From DAHUYF01 sp035623985 (GTDB lineage: Bacteria; Pseudomonadota; Alphaproteobacteria; ATCC43930; CGMCC-115725), in NCBI GenBank assembly GCA_035623985.1, contig DASPSJ010000079.1, forward strand, positions 6,464 to 70,463: a stretch of DNA of 64,000 bases, read 5' to 3'. Position 1 is the first letter of the stretch. Every line of letters starts with the position of its first letter. Below the pieces are notes generated by a model. The model was given only the letters and a program-made list of their open reading frames with translations, did not search any database and had not been told where the DNA came from. Positions 40,595-55,649 of the stretch are shown here, in pieces. The position numbers and the translations under genes were made by a program.

Positions 40595-42874
40595 TTATGA
40601 GGGCGTCCTTGAAGTGCGGATGACGACCGCCGGCTGGGCATCGTCCTTGGCCGACATCACCGAGCCGATGATCGCCGCTTGCGCGTAGCCAAGGCGGCTC
40701 AGCTCCGCCAGGCAGGCTTCGGCCTCGGCTTCGGGAAGGCTGGCCAGCAAGCCGCCCGCCGTCTGCGGATCGAACATCAAGGGATACCGCTCGTCTTCCG
40801 CCGCCTTCCCGGGCTCGCGGATGACCCGCTGGAGACGGAGATTCTGCGGTTGAAGGGAGCTGAAGATGCCGAGCCGGACCGTCTCCAGCGCGCCTTCGAG
40901 CAGCGGCACGGCATCGATGTCGAGACGGACATCGACGCGCGATGCCTTGATCATCTCGACGAGATGGCCCAGGAGCCCGAACCCCGTCACGTCGGTGCAA
41001 GCGGAAGCGCCATGGCGGCACAGGCATTCCGCGCCGCGGCGATTGGACAAAAGCATCGAGGCAAGCGCCGCGTCGATCCATCGCGCCTTGGCCTTCGCTC
41101 GCATGTCCGCGGCGAAAAGCGTGCCCGTGCCGAGCGGCTTGGTCAGGATCAGCCGGTCGCCCGGCCGCATCCCGCCCTTGCGCAGCAAGCGCTCGGGATC
41201 GGCAAAGCCGTTGACGGCGAAGCCCAAGGACAGCTCCAGCCCTTCGCTGGTGTGGCCGCCGACGAGAGCCGTGTTCGCCTCATCGAGAACCCTGAGCGCG
41301 CCCGACATGAGCTCAAAGAGCTGGCGCTCGACCTTTTGCTCGAGGCCATAAGGGAGGGTGGCGATGGCGAGCGCCGATTGCGGCGTGGCGCCCATGGCAA
41401 AGATGTCGCCGAGGCTGTGATTCGCCGCCACCTGTCCGAAGACGTAGGGATCGTCGATGAAGGCGCGAAAGAAGTCGACGGTGTGAACCATGACCTTGCC
41501 CGCCGGCACGGCGACGACGGCGGCGTCGTCGGGCGCCGCGAGCCCGACCAGCACATCGCCGCGAGCGGCCGGCCGAAGCTCGCGCAGCACCCGGTCGAGC
41601 ACGGTGCTGCCCACCTTCGCGCCGCAGCCGCCGCAGCGCATGGTCACGGCCGAGAGCTCCGCGATCGCTTCGGAGCGCGCAAGGCCGGGGGCGAAAGCGC
41701 CTTCGCTCGCCACGGCCATGTCGGGCAGGCGGTTGAATTTGTCGACGAAGCGGCGGTCGATCCAGTCTTTGAGGCGCCAAACGCTTCTGCCTTCGAAGGC
41801 CCAGCCGCCGCGCGAGGCGACGGCGTATTTGTCGCCGGTGGAGATGAGGCTCAGAAACCGGCGCTGTGGCGCGAATCGCGCGAGCGGCTCGCCCAGCAGC
41901 GCCCGGCGGAGATTGGCCGCGAGCGGCGGACCTTGGCGCACCGCGAAGACGCCGGATTTCGGGCGCGGGTGATCGATCATCGCCGCGACATCGCCGGCGG
42001 CGAAGACGTCCTTGTGCGAGATCGACCGAAGCGTGTCGTCGACGGCGACAAATCCGCGGTCGTCCACTTCGAGACCGGATTGCGCCAGCCAGGGCGCCGC
42101 ACCCGCCGGGGTGACCAAAAGGATCTCGTCGAGCGGATGATCGCCGCCGTCGGCGAGCCGCAGCCGCCCGGGCTCGATTGCGGTGACCGCCTTGCCGAGA
42201 TGCACCGCCACCCCTCTCTCTTGCAGAATACGCCGGAATTTGGCGCGCACGCGCGCGTTGTGGCTCGGCAGGACGTCGTCGGTATCGCCGAAGAGATGGA
42301 ATTCCAGCCGATCTCCGCCTTGCCCGTCGGCCGCCAGCAGCCGGCGCAGCCGATACTCGGCGGACAGCAGGAGTTCCACGCCGCCCGCGCCCGCCCCGAC
42401 GACGCCGATCCGCGCCGCGCCGCGCGCGAGCACGCGCTCGCTCAGCGCCTGCCAGCGCTGGAGAAAGGCGCCGATCGGCTTCACCGGCACCGAAGCGGCG
42501 GCGGCGCCGGCGATGTCCGACAGGCGGGGCGTCGAGCCGATGTCGATGGACAGCAGATCGTAAGAGACCGGCGGCCGGTCGCGGCACAGCACGCGGCGGC
42601 CTTCGAGATCGATCCCCGTGGCCTCGTCGTGAACGAGCACGGCGCCGGCAAACCGCGACAGCGGTCCCAGATCGATATGCGCCTCGTCGAAAGCGTAGTG
42701 ACCGGCGATGAGACCGGGCAACATGCCGGAATAGGGCGTATGGCTTTCGCGGCAGATGAGCGTAATCCGGACCCCCGACAGCGGCTTCATTGCGAAGCGC
42801 TTGAGCACGATCACGTGGCTGTGGCCGCCGCCGACCAGAACCAAATCCTTGAGAACCGGCACCGCGTTTCGCAT
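40595..42874 (-). CDS. selD: Selenide, water dikinase SelD fused to an FAD-dependent oxidoreductase
   Basis: The 759 residues contain two parts. Residues 1 to about 385 form a NADH dehydrogenase-like flavoprotein: DLVLVGGGHSHVIVLKRF at the N-terminus, GVVGAGAGGVELLLSAEYRL, and DVFAAGDVAAMI. The C-terminal part is SelD, with catalytic Cys417 and Lys420 in RCGGCGAKVGSTVLD. It also has the metal/ATP-binding D(F/Y)FRAFIDDPYVFGQVAANHSLGDIFAMGA and GDRLILTKPLGTG. SelD makes selenophosphate from selenide and ATP. The fusion is known in some bacteria and may couple selenium reduction to activation. The active site uses Cys, not Sec. It is the last gene of the formate dehydrogenase/Sec operon, 109 bases downstream of the preceding one. 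Confidence 0.93.
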   Translation of the reverse strand: MRNAVPVLKDLVLVGGGHSHVIVLKRFAMKPLSGVRITLICRESHTPYSGMLPGLIAGHYAFDEAHIDLGPLSRFAGAVLVHDEATGIDLEGRRVLCRDRPPVSYDLLSIDIGSTPRLSDIAGAAAASVPVKPIGAFLQRWQALSERVLARGAARIGVVGAGAGGVELLLSAEYRLRRLLAADGQGGDRLEFHLFGDTDDVLPSHNARVRAKFRRILQERGVAVHLGKAVTAIEPGRLRLADGGDHPLDEILLVTPAGAAPWLAQSGLEVDDRGFVAVDDTLRSISHKDVFAAGDVAAMIDHPRPKSGVFAVRQGPPLAANLRRALLGEPLARFAPQRRFLSLISTGDKYAVASRGGWAFEGRSVWRLKDWIDRRFVDKFNRLPDMAVASEGAFAPGLARSEAIAELSAVTMRCGGCGAKVGSTVLDRVLRELRPAARGDVLVGLAAPDDAAVVAVPAGKVMVHTVDFFRAFIDDPYVFGQVAANHSLGDIFAMGATPQSALAIATLPYGLEQKVERQLFELMSGALRVLDEANTALVGGHTSEGLELSLGFAVNGFADPERLLRKGGMRPGDRLILTKPLGTGTLFAADMRAKAKARWIDAALASMLLSNRRGAECLCRHGASACTDVTGFGLLGHLVEMIKASRVDVRLDIDAVPLLEGALETVRLGIFSSLQPQNLRLQRVIREPGKAAEDERYPLMFDPQTAGGLLASLPEAEAEACLAELSRLGYAQAAIIGSVMSAKDDAQPAVVIRTSRTPS

Positions 42875-42983
42875 CGACAGCTCGCGACCCTCGTCAAAGC
42901 CTCGTCAGCGCCGCATCGCCCGGCGGGCGTCGATGGAATGGAGCCCCGTCACCGCCCGCCACGCAGAGCCTGGCCGTGCCGCC

Positions 42984-43441
42984 TCAGAAATCGACAACCG
43001 GCGTCGCCGTCACATATTGGTCGAACAGCGCCCAAAACGGTCCGGCATGCGTCTGGGCGTACCAGTCCTCAAAGGAGGCAAGCGCCTCCCGCAGGAGGTC
43101 GGAGGCGTTCGGCGGCGGCTCGGGCGCGAGGCCGCGAAAGAGCGCGCGGGCGACCGACGCAAAGCGATCAAGGACGGCGCGGCGAGCCTCGCTGTCGTCG
43201 GACCAGGCGAGCTCCTCATAGAGCGCAGCGCCGGCCGCCTGGACGGCGCCGTCCTCGTCCTTGGCTTCGGCGATCGCCGCCGCGGCCGCGCGCATGAGGT
43301 TGAGCCGGCGGAAGGCGAAGCTGCGCTCGCGCTCGAGCAGCGAGAGGCGCCGCGCGCTGTCGCGCCGAAAGGCCGTCTCGGCCTCGGCCGCGCGGTCGGC
43401 CGCCGCTTGCAGCGCCTCGAGCAGCGCCGGCGCGACGGCGG

Positions 43442-43445
<4 letters not shown>
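42984..43445 (-). CDS. Hypothetical protein translationally coupled to selB
   Basis: The 153-residue product starts with GTG at 43445, whose GTGA overlaps the selB stop (43442-43445). It begins with a long charged helix (LLEALQAAADRAAEAETAFR, and so on), then a helical region with EELAWSDDSEARRAVLDRFASVARALF and a C-terminal FEDWYAQTHAGPFWALFDQYV. No membrane or signal segment, no known motif. Its place inside the Sec operon argues for a role in selenoprotein or formate dehydrogenase biogenesis. I recognise no family. Function not assigned. Confidence 0.75.
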
Positions 43446-46950
<3,505 letters not shown>

Positions 46951-46968
46951 CACGCCCGAGCCTCGGGA

Positions 46969-47883
46969 TCAATACCCCAGGAGGAACGGATTGAAGGCGC
47001 CCCGGCGAAATCCGGCCTCGCGCACCAGCAGATCGAGGCCGAGCGTCGCAACGTCGTCGGCGATCGGATCGAGCGCTGGCTCCGTGTGCTGGTAGAGGAT
47101 CTTGACATAGCCCCGGCAGGCGTCACAGGTCTCCGCCTTGATGGTCCCGGCATCGCCTTCGATCCCGTGATAGGCGATGCCCTCGGTCGAGCCACAGAGC
47201 GTACATTTGATGCGGACATAGTTCCAGAGCGTGCCGCAGAGCGCGCAGGCGCAAAACCGCGTACCATGCGCCCCCGGCCAACCCACGATGAGCGACGCGG
47301 CCGGCGGCCCGCCGCAGGCCGGACAGACGCCGTCGCCCACCGGCCGCAGGCGCGCGGCGCCAAGCCCGGCCGCGAGACGGCTGAAATGGACCTGCAGCGC
47401 GGCGGCCAACAGGGCATGGTCCGCGAAAGCCGCCGCGGGAACGGCGTCGCCGAGCACGTCGCCGATCATGGCGCGGCGCGCGGCGGCGTCGGCGCCGGTC
47501 AGCCGCATGAGCGCCTCTTTCGCCCGTTCCGGCATGGCGAGGCCGCGCAGGCGCGACAGCAGGAGCTCGAGCGCGGCGGCAAAGGCGGCGTCCGGCTGGA
47601 ACGCGCCGCGGTCGAGCGGCGGCATGCCGAAGCCATAGGCGCGCTCGATCGCGTCGGGAGGCGGCCAAGCCGGCGCCGGCAGCTCCGGCTGGAGGCGATC
47701 CTGGATCTCCGCCAGCGACGCCAGAAAGAAAAGATAGGGGCCGAGCTCATGCCCCGGAGCGAGGCTGCGCAAGCGCGCGGCCCGATCGCGGAACATCGTT
47801 TCCGGCCGCGGCAGGCGCACGAAAGGCGGCGCCGCGACCTCGCCGATGGGAACGGGATCGCGAGGCGCGCCGCTCTCGCTCAC
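46969..47883 (-). CDS. fdhE: Formate dehydrogenase accessory protein FdhE
   Basis: The 304-residue protein has the four CxxC pairs of the FdhE rubredoxin-like fold: CPACGG, CALCGTLW, CTLCGS and CDACRG, between residues 185 and 270. FdhE helps assemble or mature membrane formate dehydrogenases and binds the catalytic subunit in the cytoplasm. It is placed between the gamma subunit gene (seven bases upstream) and selA, as in many formate dehydrogenase operons. The start ATG at 47883 gives a product of usual length. Confidence 0.93.
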   Translation of the reverse strand: MSESGAPRDPVPIGEVAAPPFVRLPRPETMFRDRAARLRSLAPGHELGPYLFFLASLAEIQDRLQPELPAPAWPPPDAIERAYGFGMPPLDRGAFQPDAAFAAALELLLSRLRGLAMPERAKEALMRLTGADAAARRAMIGDVLGDAVPAAAFADHALLAAALQVHFSRLAAGLGAARLRPVGDGVCPACGGPPAASLIVGWPGAHGTRFCACALCGTLWNYVRIKCTLCGSTEGIAYHGIEGDAGTIKAETCDACRGYVKILYQHTEPALDPIADDVATLGLDLLVREAGFRRGAFNPFLLGY

Positions 47884-47890
47884 GGCGATG

Positions 47891-48565
47891 TCATGAGCGC
47901 CGCGCCGGCCTGGCTTCGCCCTTCGCGACTTCCTCGCGCAGCCACTTGCGGTGGTGCCGCCACGCCCAGCCGCCCGTCACCTGGCCCTGCGTCATGGCCT
48001 GAACCGTGCCGCGCACCCAGATCGCCGCATAGACGTGCACGATCCAGACGAGGATGGCGAGGATCGCCGCCATCGAGTGGACGAGGATGGCGAGGCGCTT
48101 TTGCGCCAGCGTCGTGTAGTCGTAGAAATATTCATCCCAAATCACGATGCCGCTCGAGATCAATATCAGGATGAGAACCGTCATGCTCCAGAAGACGAGC
48201 TTCTGCCCGGCATTGTATTTGCCGAGCTCGGGCAGATTCTCCTCGCGCGCGGCGAGCACGTCGCGAATGCGGCGCATCCAGGTGCCGTCCTCCGCCTTCC
48301 ACAGGTTGAGCGGCCAGAAGCGCAGGAAGAGGCCGAGGAAGCTGAAGAACAGAACCACGCCGATCCAAGGATGGATGATCCGCGTCAGCTCGCCGCCGCC
48401 GAACAGCGCGGTCAGGAAAAAGAGACTGGGATAGAACAGCGACAGCCCCGAAAGCGCCAGCAGGATGAGGCTTGCCGCCGTTATCCAGTGGTTGACGCGC
48501 GCGCCGGCCGTATAGCGGTCGACGATGGTTCCGCGTCGGCCGGCGCCGCGGGCTGGCGTCGTCAT
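47891..48565 (-). CDS. fdnI: Formate dehydrogenase gamma subunit, cytochrome b556
   Basis: The 224-residue membrane protein has four segments, beginning RYTAGARVNHWITAASLILLALSGL. It contains His residues in the first and last helices (VNHW, IIHPWIGV, LVHSMAAI, VHVYAAIW) that would ligate two b hemes and form the quinone site. It anchors the formate dehydrogenase in the inner membrane and passes electrons to quinone. The start is given by the ATGA overlap (48562-48565) with the beta subunit gene. Length matches FdnI/FdoI. Confidence 0.93.
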   Translation of the reverse strand: MTTPARGAGRRGTIVDRYTAGARVNHWITAASLILLALSGLSLFYPSLFFLTALFGGGELTRIIHPWIGVVLFFSFLGLFLRFWPLNLWKAEDGTWMRRIRDVLAAREENLPELGKYNAGQKLVFWSMTVLILILISSGIVIWDEYFYDYTTLAQKRLAILVHSMAAILAILVWIVHVYAAIWVRGTVQAMTQGQVTGGWAWRHHRKWLREEVAKGEARPARRS

Positions 48566-49461
48566 GCCTTGCCCTCCACCAGTCGACGCGCCTTTTCCTC
48601 GTCTTCGCCGGAGACGCGATTCGGCCCGTTGATCACGTAATGGGCGACGCCGGCGATGACCGCCGCGGCAAGCGCCGCGAGCCCGGCAAATCGACTGACG
48701 CCTTTCCAGACCTGGACGAGCGGGCTGATCACGGGATTGCCGGCGAGCCCGGCATAGAGCTCCGGCTTGTCGGCATGATGCAGCACGTACATCACATGGG
48801 TGCCGCCGACGCCGTCGGGATTGTAGAGGCCGGCATTGGCGAAGCCGCGCGATTTCAAATCGTCGATGCGGCCCTTGGCGTGAGCGAGCATGTCGTTCTT
48901 GGCGCCGAAGACGATGGCGTGGGTCGGACACGCCTTGGCGCAAGCCGGCCCCTGGCCCACCGCGACCCGGTCGGAGCAGAGCGTGCATTTATGCGCCTTG
49001 CCCTCGACCCTGGAGATGCGCGGAATGTTGAACGGGCAGCCCTTGACGCAATAGCCGCAGCCGATGCAGTTCTCGGCGACGAAGTCGACGATGCCGTTCG
49101 AATACTGCACGATGGCGCCGGGCGCGGGACAGGCTTTAAGGCAGCCGGGATCGGCGCAGTGCATGCACCCATCCTTGCGGATGAGCCATTCGAGATTGCC
49201 GGTCTCGGGATTGTCCCATTCGGTGAAGCGCATCAGCGTCCACATGTCCGGCGTGAGATCATGGGGGTTCTCGTAGAGACCCACATTCGTCCCCACCGGC
49301 TCATGCCGGTCGTTCCATTCCAGGCACGCCGACTGGCATGCCTTGCAGCCGATGCATTTCGAGACGTCGATGAGCTTGACGACCTCGTCCGTGAACGCCA
49401 CGGCCTCGGGCGGCGGGGAGGCGGAGCGGCGGACGACATCCATTGCGCGGGCTGTTGCCAT
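48562..49461 (-). CDS. fdnH: Formate dehydrogenase beta subunit, iron-sulfur protein
   Basis: The 299 residues hold four ferredoxin-type clusters: CIGCKACQSAC, CMHCADPGC(L)KAC, CIGCGYCVKGC and CTLCSDRVAVGQGPACAKAC. A C-terminal membrane helix (GLAALAAAVIAGVAHYVI) fixes it to the periplasmic face. It relays electrons from the Mo/W catalytic subunit to the cytochrome b. The ATG at 49461 is preferred, with a GAGGG ribosome site; it lies 14 bases after the alpha subunit stop. An upstream TTG at 49479 is unlikely. Confidence 0.94.
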   Translation of the reverse strand: MATARAMDVVRRSASPPPEAVAFTDEVVKLIDVSKCIGCKACQSACLEWNDRHEPVGTNVGLYENPHDLTPDMWTLMRFTEWDNPETGNLEWLIRKDGCMHCADPGCLKACPAPGAIVQYSNGIVDFVAENCIGCGYCVKGCPFNIPRISRVEGKAHKCTLCSDRVAVGQGPACAKACPTHAIVFGAKNDMLAHAKGRIDDLKSRGFANAGLYNPDGVGGTHVMYVLHHADKPELYAGLAGNPVISPLVQVWKGVSRFAGLAALAAAVIAGVAHYVINGPNRVSGEDEEKARRLVEGKA

Positions 49462-49475
49462 GGCTCGGTCTTCCC

Positions 49476-52400
49476 TCAAACCGTGGGCGCCGGGATCGGC
49501 TCGATGTCGACGAGAAACGCCTTGAACTCGGGCGTCTCGACATTGGCGTCACCCACGAAGGGCGTGAGCGAATTGGGGCCGTAACCCTTGCGGGCCGCTC
49601 CGGTAAATCCCCAATGCAGCGGCACGCCGACGACATGCACGGTCTTGCCGTCGCACACCAGCGGACGGATGCGCTTGGTCACCACCGCCTTGGCCTTCAC
49701 GGCGCCGCGCTTCGACCACACGCGGACCCAGGATCCGGGGGCGATGCCCTTCTCGCGCGCCAACGCCTCGGAAATCTCGACGAAGAATTCCGGCTGCAGC
49801 ACCGCGTTGACCCAGACATGCTTGGTCCAGAAGTGGAAATGCTCGGTGAGCCGGTAAGAGGTGGCGACATAGGGATAGTCCTTGGCGTCGCCGAACTGCT
49901 CCAGGTCGCCCTTGAACACGCGGGCGGCGGGGTTGCCGTGGACCTTGGGCGCGACGAGGTTGTCGATCGGCGCCTCGAAAGGCTCGTAATGCGTCGGGAA
50001 GGGGCCGTCGCGCATCAGGCCGAGAACCCACAGCCGGCTGACGCCCTCCTGATTCATGATGAACGGCATGACGACGCCCGGCTTGGCGGTGGGCGCGATG
50101 TCGGGCACGTCATAGCCGGCCCAGCTTTGGCCGTTCCATTCAATGAGCTTGCGGCTCGGATCCCACGGCTTGCCGTCGATGTCGCAAGAGGCGCGGTTGT
50201 AGAGGATGCGGCGATTGGCCGGCCAGGAGAACGCCCACTTCGCGAACAAGTCGGAGGAGTCGGGATTTGCGTTGTCGCGACGCGCCATCATGTTGCCGGC
50301 TTCGGTGAAGGAGCCGGCATAGATCCAGCAGCCGGAGGCCGTCGAGCCGTCGTCGCGCAAGACGGCAAAGTTCGGCACCTGCTTGCCGGCCTCGAGCAGC
50401 AGCTTGGCCGGGTCGTTCGGATCCTTGACGGAGTCGACGACATAGCCGTTGACCTCGCGCGCCAGCTCTTCCGGCCGGGGATTGCCGGGATCCCGGTACG
50501 GCCAATGGAGCTTCACGAGCGGATCGGGCACGGCGCCGCCTTCCTTCTCGTAGAGCGCCTTCAGCCGCTGATAGATCTGCGCCATGATCCAGGTGTCGGC
50601 CCTGGCCTCGCCGGGCGGGTCGGCGCCCGCCCAATGCCATTGCAGCCATCGGCCGGAATTGGTCAGCGAGCCCTCGTCCTCGGCAAAGCACGTGCTGGGA
50701 AGCTGAAGGACCTCGGTCTGGATCTTTGTCGGATCGACGTCGTTATGGTCGCCGTGATTCTCCCAGAACCGCGCCGTCTCGGTATCGAGCGGATCCATGA
50801 CGACGAGGAATTTGAGCTTCGACAGCGCGGCCGTGACCTTCTGCCGGTTGGGGAAGGACAGCAGCGGATTGAAGCCCTGGCAGACATAGCCGTTCATCTT
50901 GCCCTCGAACATCAGCTCGAAGGCGCGCAGGATGTCGTAGGTCGGCACGTCGAGCTTCGGCAGGTAGTCGTAGGCGAAATCGTTGTCCGCCGTCGCCGCC
51001 GGACCCCACATCGCCTTCTGGAAGCTGACGAAGAACTTCTTGTAGTTCTGCCAATAGCTCGTCTGGTTCGGCCGCAACGGCTTGAAGCCGCGCTTGGCGA
51101 TGTAGGAGGCGAAGTCCGGCTCCGCCTCCATGGGCAGCGTCATGTAGCCGGGCAACAGGTTCGACATGAGCCCCAGATCGGTCAGCCCCTGGATGTTGGA
51201 ATGACCGCGCAGCGCATTCATGCCGCCGCCGCGCACGCCGATATTGCCGAGAATGAGCTGCAGCATCGCCATGGCGCGGATGTTCTGCGAGCCCTTGGAA
51301 TGCTGCGTCCAGCCGAGCGCGTACATCGACGTCATCGTCTTGGTCGGCGACGAGGTCTCGGCGATCATTTGCGCCACTTTGAGGAACTTGTCCTTGGGCG
51401 TGCCGCAGATGCGCTCGACCATCTCCGGCGTGTAGACCGAGACGTGCTGCTTCAGCAGGTTCCAGACGCAGCGCGGATGCTGCAGCGTCTCGTCGACGCT
51501 GGCATAACCCTCGGCGTCGAGTTCATAGGCCCAGCTCGACCGGTCGTAGTCGCGCTTGGTCTCGTCATAGCCGCTGAACAGTCCGTCCTGATAGCCGTAG
51601 TCCTCCTTCACGATGTAACCGGCGTTGGTGAAGGTCTTGACGTAGTCCTTGTGCACCTGGTCGTTGGCGATGCAGTGGTTGATGACGCCCAGCAGGAAGG
51701 CGATGTCCGTGCCCGGGCGAATCGGCGCGTAGACGTCGGCGACCGACGCCGAGCGCGTGAAGCGCGGATCGACGACGATGAGCTTGGCGCCGCGACCGGC
51801 TTTGGCTTCGGTCACCCATTTGAAGCCGCAAGGATGCGCCTCGGCGGCATTGCCGCCCATGATGATGACCAGATCCGTGTTCCGAATGTCGGTCCACAGA
51901 TTGGTCATCGCGCCACGACCGAATGTTGGGGCCAAACTGGCCACCGTGGGGCCGTGTCAAACCCTTGCTTGGTTGTCGAAGACGACGCCTCCCGCGCCGC
52001 GCACCACCTTGTAGGTCAGGAAGGCCGTCTCGTTGGTCGTCGCCGAAGCGGCGAGGAATCCGGTCGTTGTCCAGCGGTTGACCGTCACCCCGCTCTTGTT
52101 CTTGGCGATGAAGTTCTTGTCGCGGTCGTCCTTGAACAGGCGCGCGACCTTGTCGAGCGCCTGATCCCAGGAGATCTCGCGGAATTGCGCCTCGCCCGGT
52201 CCTCGATAGCGCGGCCTGGTCAGCCGTGTCGGGGCGCGAACGAAGTCGAGCAACGCCGCCCCCTTGGGACAGAGCGTGCCGCGATTCGTCGGGTGATCGG
52301 GATCGCCCTCGATATGCGTGAGGGTGCGCTTGGCGGAGTCGCCGGCGCCGGGCGGCGAATACATGATGATGCCGCAGGCGACGGCGCAATAGGGACACGT

Positions 52401-52556
52401 GTTTCGCGTCTCCACCGCGCGCGCCAATTTGAAGGGGCGAATGGCCGCGGCAAGCGCGGTTTCGCTCTCGCCAAAGCCGAAGGCGCCGAGCGTCGTGCCC
52501 GCTACGCCAGCCCCGGCTGCCCGAAGGAACCGGCGCCTCGAGATGTCATCCGGCAT
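49476..52556 (-). CDS. fdnG: Selenocysteine formate dehydrogenase alpha subunit
   Basis: This 1026-residue protein is read through an in-frame TGA at 51957-51959 (residue 200). A twin-arginine signal (SRRRFLRAAGAGVAG) is followed by the [4Fe-4S] site CPYCAVACG and, later, TLCPKG. The sequence around the TGA, FDNQARV-Sec-HGPTVASLAPTFGRGAMTN, is practically the E. coli FdnG active site. The molybdopterin-binding body and C-terminal domain continue to 49476. It oxidises formate in the periplasm as part of the FdnGHI complex. Start ATG 52556, with GGAGGAG upstream. Pipelines that stop at TGA would split it into two false genes. Confidence 0.96.
51920..51959 (-). promoter_or_regulatory. UGA-Sec codon and bacterial SECIS hairpin
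   Basis: The TGA at 51957-51959 is followed, 14 bases after the codon, by a hairpin with stem GGCC/GGCC and loop AGTTT (51930-51942). The loop keeps the GU that SelB contacts in the E. coli fdn and fdh elements. The spacing and the codons CAC GGC CC match those elements. Confidence 0.85.
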
Positions 52557-52643
52557 TTCCCGTCGCTCCTCCTCAGAAGCCTTGCTGCAGGCGCAAAGCG
52601 TGTCGCGCGCCCGCGAGGACGCGCCGCGCCGCAATTTTTAAGG

Positions 52644-52672
52644 AGTATCCGTTCGCGCAAAATATCAGTCAA
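52644..52672 (-). promoter_or_regulatory. Sigma-70-type promoter of the formate dehydrogenase/Sec operon
   Basis: On the minus strand TTGACT (52667-52672) and GATACT (52644-52649) are spaced by 17 bases, giving a start near 52637 and a leader of about 80 bases before the fdnG ATG. No FNR or NarL-type site was recognised with confidence nearby. Confidence 0.55.
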
Positions 52673-53562
52673 GTCATCTAAACTCCCGCCATCGCCCTCT
52701 CACGCGCCCGAATTCCTTGCCGGACCCGGTCCTCGGCCGCGCTCGCCGGCGGTCCAGCCGCGCCTGCCGGTGGCGATGCCGCCCCAGCGGTTCCCGTGAT
52801 GGAACGGGGCCCAGCACCAACGGCGTCCCCACGGGCTTCGATGCCGCCGCCCAGAGCGCCCAAGCCCGGCTGCTCCGTCATGGCTCCAAGACCGCAAGGG
52901 CGTAACAGGTCGATTACGGACTCGGCCAAATAAAGCCGGTTGCGGGATCCACAAACCGCATCGAACATTTTGCGAAAATCGGACGAATTCCAGTATATGC
53001 AATTATTAGTCTCTGACGTGGACTTATTCAGTATGAAGTGTTGCCCTCCTCGACGGCAGAGATCGCGGGTTCGAGCCGTGTCGGGCCGCTGCCGGCCGCG
53101 ACCGCCACAGCCGCGGTCGGCGACGGGGACGCCCCCCTCGACCCGCTCCCGCACGCCCGGACGCAACGCTGCGCGCGTGCCATGCATATCTGCCTCCCCG
53201 ACATTGCCGTGACTGGCGATGTCCCGTGGGCTTGCCGATGGTCGATTCCGCCAAGGCGGACACAGCGCAAGTCCGTCCCCGAGTCGTCTCCGGCGACATT
53301 TTATTGCCGAATATTTGCCGAGTCGGGCTGAACGCGCCGCCGATGCCGGCTGGTCCCGACACGCCCCGGCGTCCCCCCCGCCCGCGGCGAGGCGTTCCGC
53401 CCTCCCGGCAGGCAGAAAGTTGGCCTCTCCGGCGCCGTTAATTCTTTTCAGGCTTCCCAAGGCGCTCAGAACCGACCATATTCCTGCCGACACATTTTTG
53501 AGCCGACGGGCTTCGGAAGGGCCTCCGGCGGAAATACCGGAAAAGTGCGAGAGACCTTACAT
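52673..53562. other. Intergenic region between the fdn promoter and the sigma factor gene
   Basis: Nearly 900 bases without a convincing gene. The ORF at 52678-53493 (minus) has unnatural composition. A T-arm-like stretch (GGGTTCGAGCC at about 53067-53077) is present without the rest of a tRNA. Bases 52960-53045 are A+T-richer. The promoter of the sigma factor gene probably lies in the last 150 bases. Confidence 0.35.
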
Positions 53563-55206
<1,644 letters not shown>

Positions 55207-55268
55207 GCTAGCGGCCTTCGGCTCAGGCGCGCTATAGTGGGCGCGCCTTAGCCGATTAGGAGTGGCTC

Positions 55269-55499
55269 ATGTTCAAATCCGCATCTTTGATCGCCGCCGC
55301 AGCGGCCGTGGCCGCGCTTGCCGCAACACCCGCTTTGGCGAAGCATAAATTTAGCTGCTACGACTATGCTTGGGAATCGCAGGATCTGAAGGATTGCCTC
55401 GCCCATCCCGAGAAGGCGAAGGCGATGCCGGTGCACAAGGCGCATCACAAGCATATGAAAAAGGACATGCACGACATGAAGGACATGAAGAAGTCCTGA
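55269..55499 (+). CDS. Small exported His/Met/Lys-rich protein
   Basis: This 76-residue precursor has a Sec signal peptide, MFKSASLIAAAAAVAALAAT followed by PALA-KHK. The mature part has two Cys (FSCYDYAW and KDCLAHP) and a C-terminal third with five His, six Met and many Lys: KAMPVHKAHHKHMKKDMHDMK. Such a tail could bind Cu(I) or other soft metals in the periplasm. An AGGAG site lies six bases before the ATG. It is followed by an SCO-type copper-handling protein gene, which supports a copper link. No family is recognised. Confidence 0.78.
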   Translation: MFKSASLIAAAAAVAALAATPALAKHKFSCYDYAWESQDLKDCLAHPEKAKAMPVHKAHHKHMKKDMHDMKDMKKS

Positions 55500-55512
55500 T
55501 TGGCGTCGTTTG

Positions 55513-55542
55513 ATCCCGCGGCGCGGTGCCGTGCCGCGGGAT
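55513..55542 (+). terminator. G+C-rich hairpin after the small His/Met gene
   Basis: Ten-base perfect arms ATCCCGCGGC (55513-55522) and GCCGCGGGAT (55533-55542) enclose a ten-base loop, 14 bases after the stop. There is only a weak T-run (AGTTTTGC) several bases later, so this is a plausible but not classic terminator. Confidence 0.5.
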
Positions 55543-55649
55543 TGCCGGAGTTTTGCTGCGTGAGCGACAAGCGGGTCGGGATCTGGCTCGAGACCGGAAG
55601 GCCGGGTGCCGGGTATGTCGATGCCGGCGGCCCGGGCGCGTGATCCCTG

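Noticed and set aside
40679..43297. Plus-strand ORF of 872 codons opposite selD
   Set aside because: It is a mirror frame of selD with no recognisable domain.
49476..52634. Two separate genes at 49476-51944 and 51957-52634
   Set aside because: They are one selenocysteine gene read through the UGA at 51957-51959, with SECIS and all Sec factors next door.
49443..52799. Plus-strand ORF of 1118 codons opposite the formate dehydrogenase genes
   Set aside because: It is a high-G+C shadow of fdnG on the other strand, Arg/His-rich with no domain; fdnG is certain by active site, SECIS and operon position.
53056..53080. T-arm-like GGGTTCGAGCC suggesting a tRNA or a tRNA-fragment attachment site
   Set aside because: No matching acceptor, D-arm or anticodon arm can be folded around it, and no integrase gene is near.
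52678..53493. Minus-strand ORF of 271 codons upstream of fdnG
   Set aside because: The sequence is low-complexity and unlike protein, and the fdn promoter region is overlapped.
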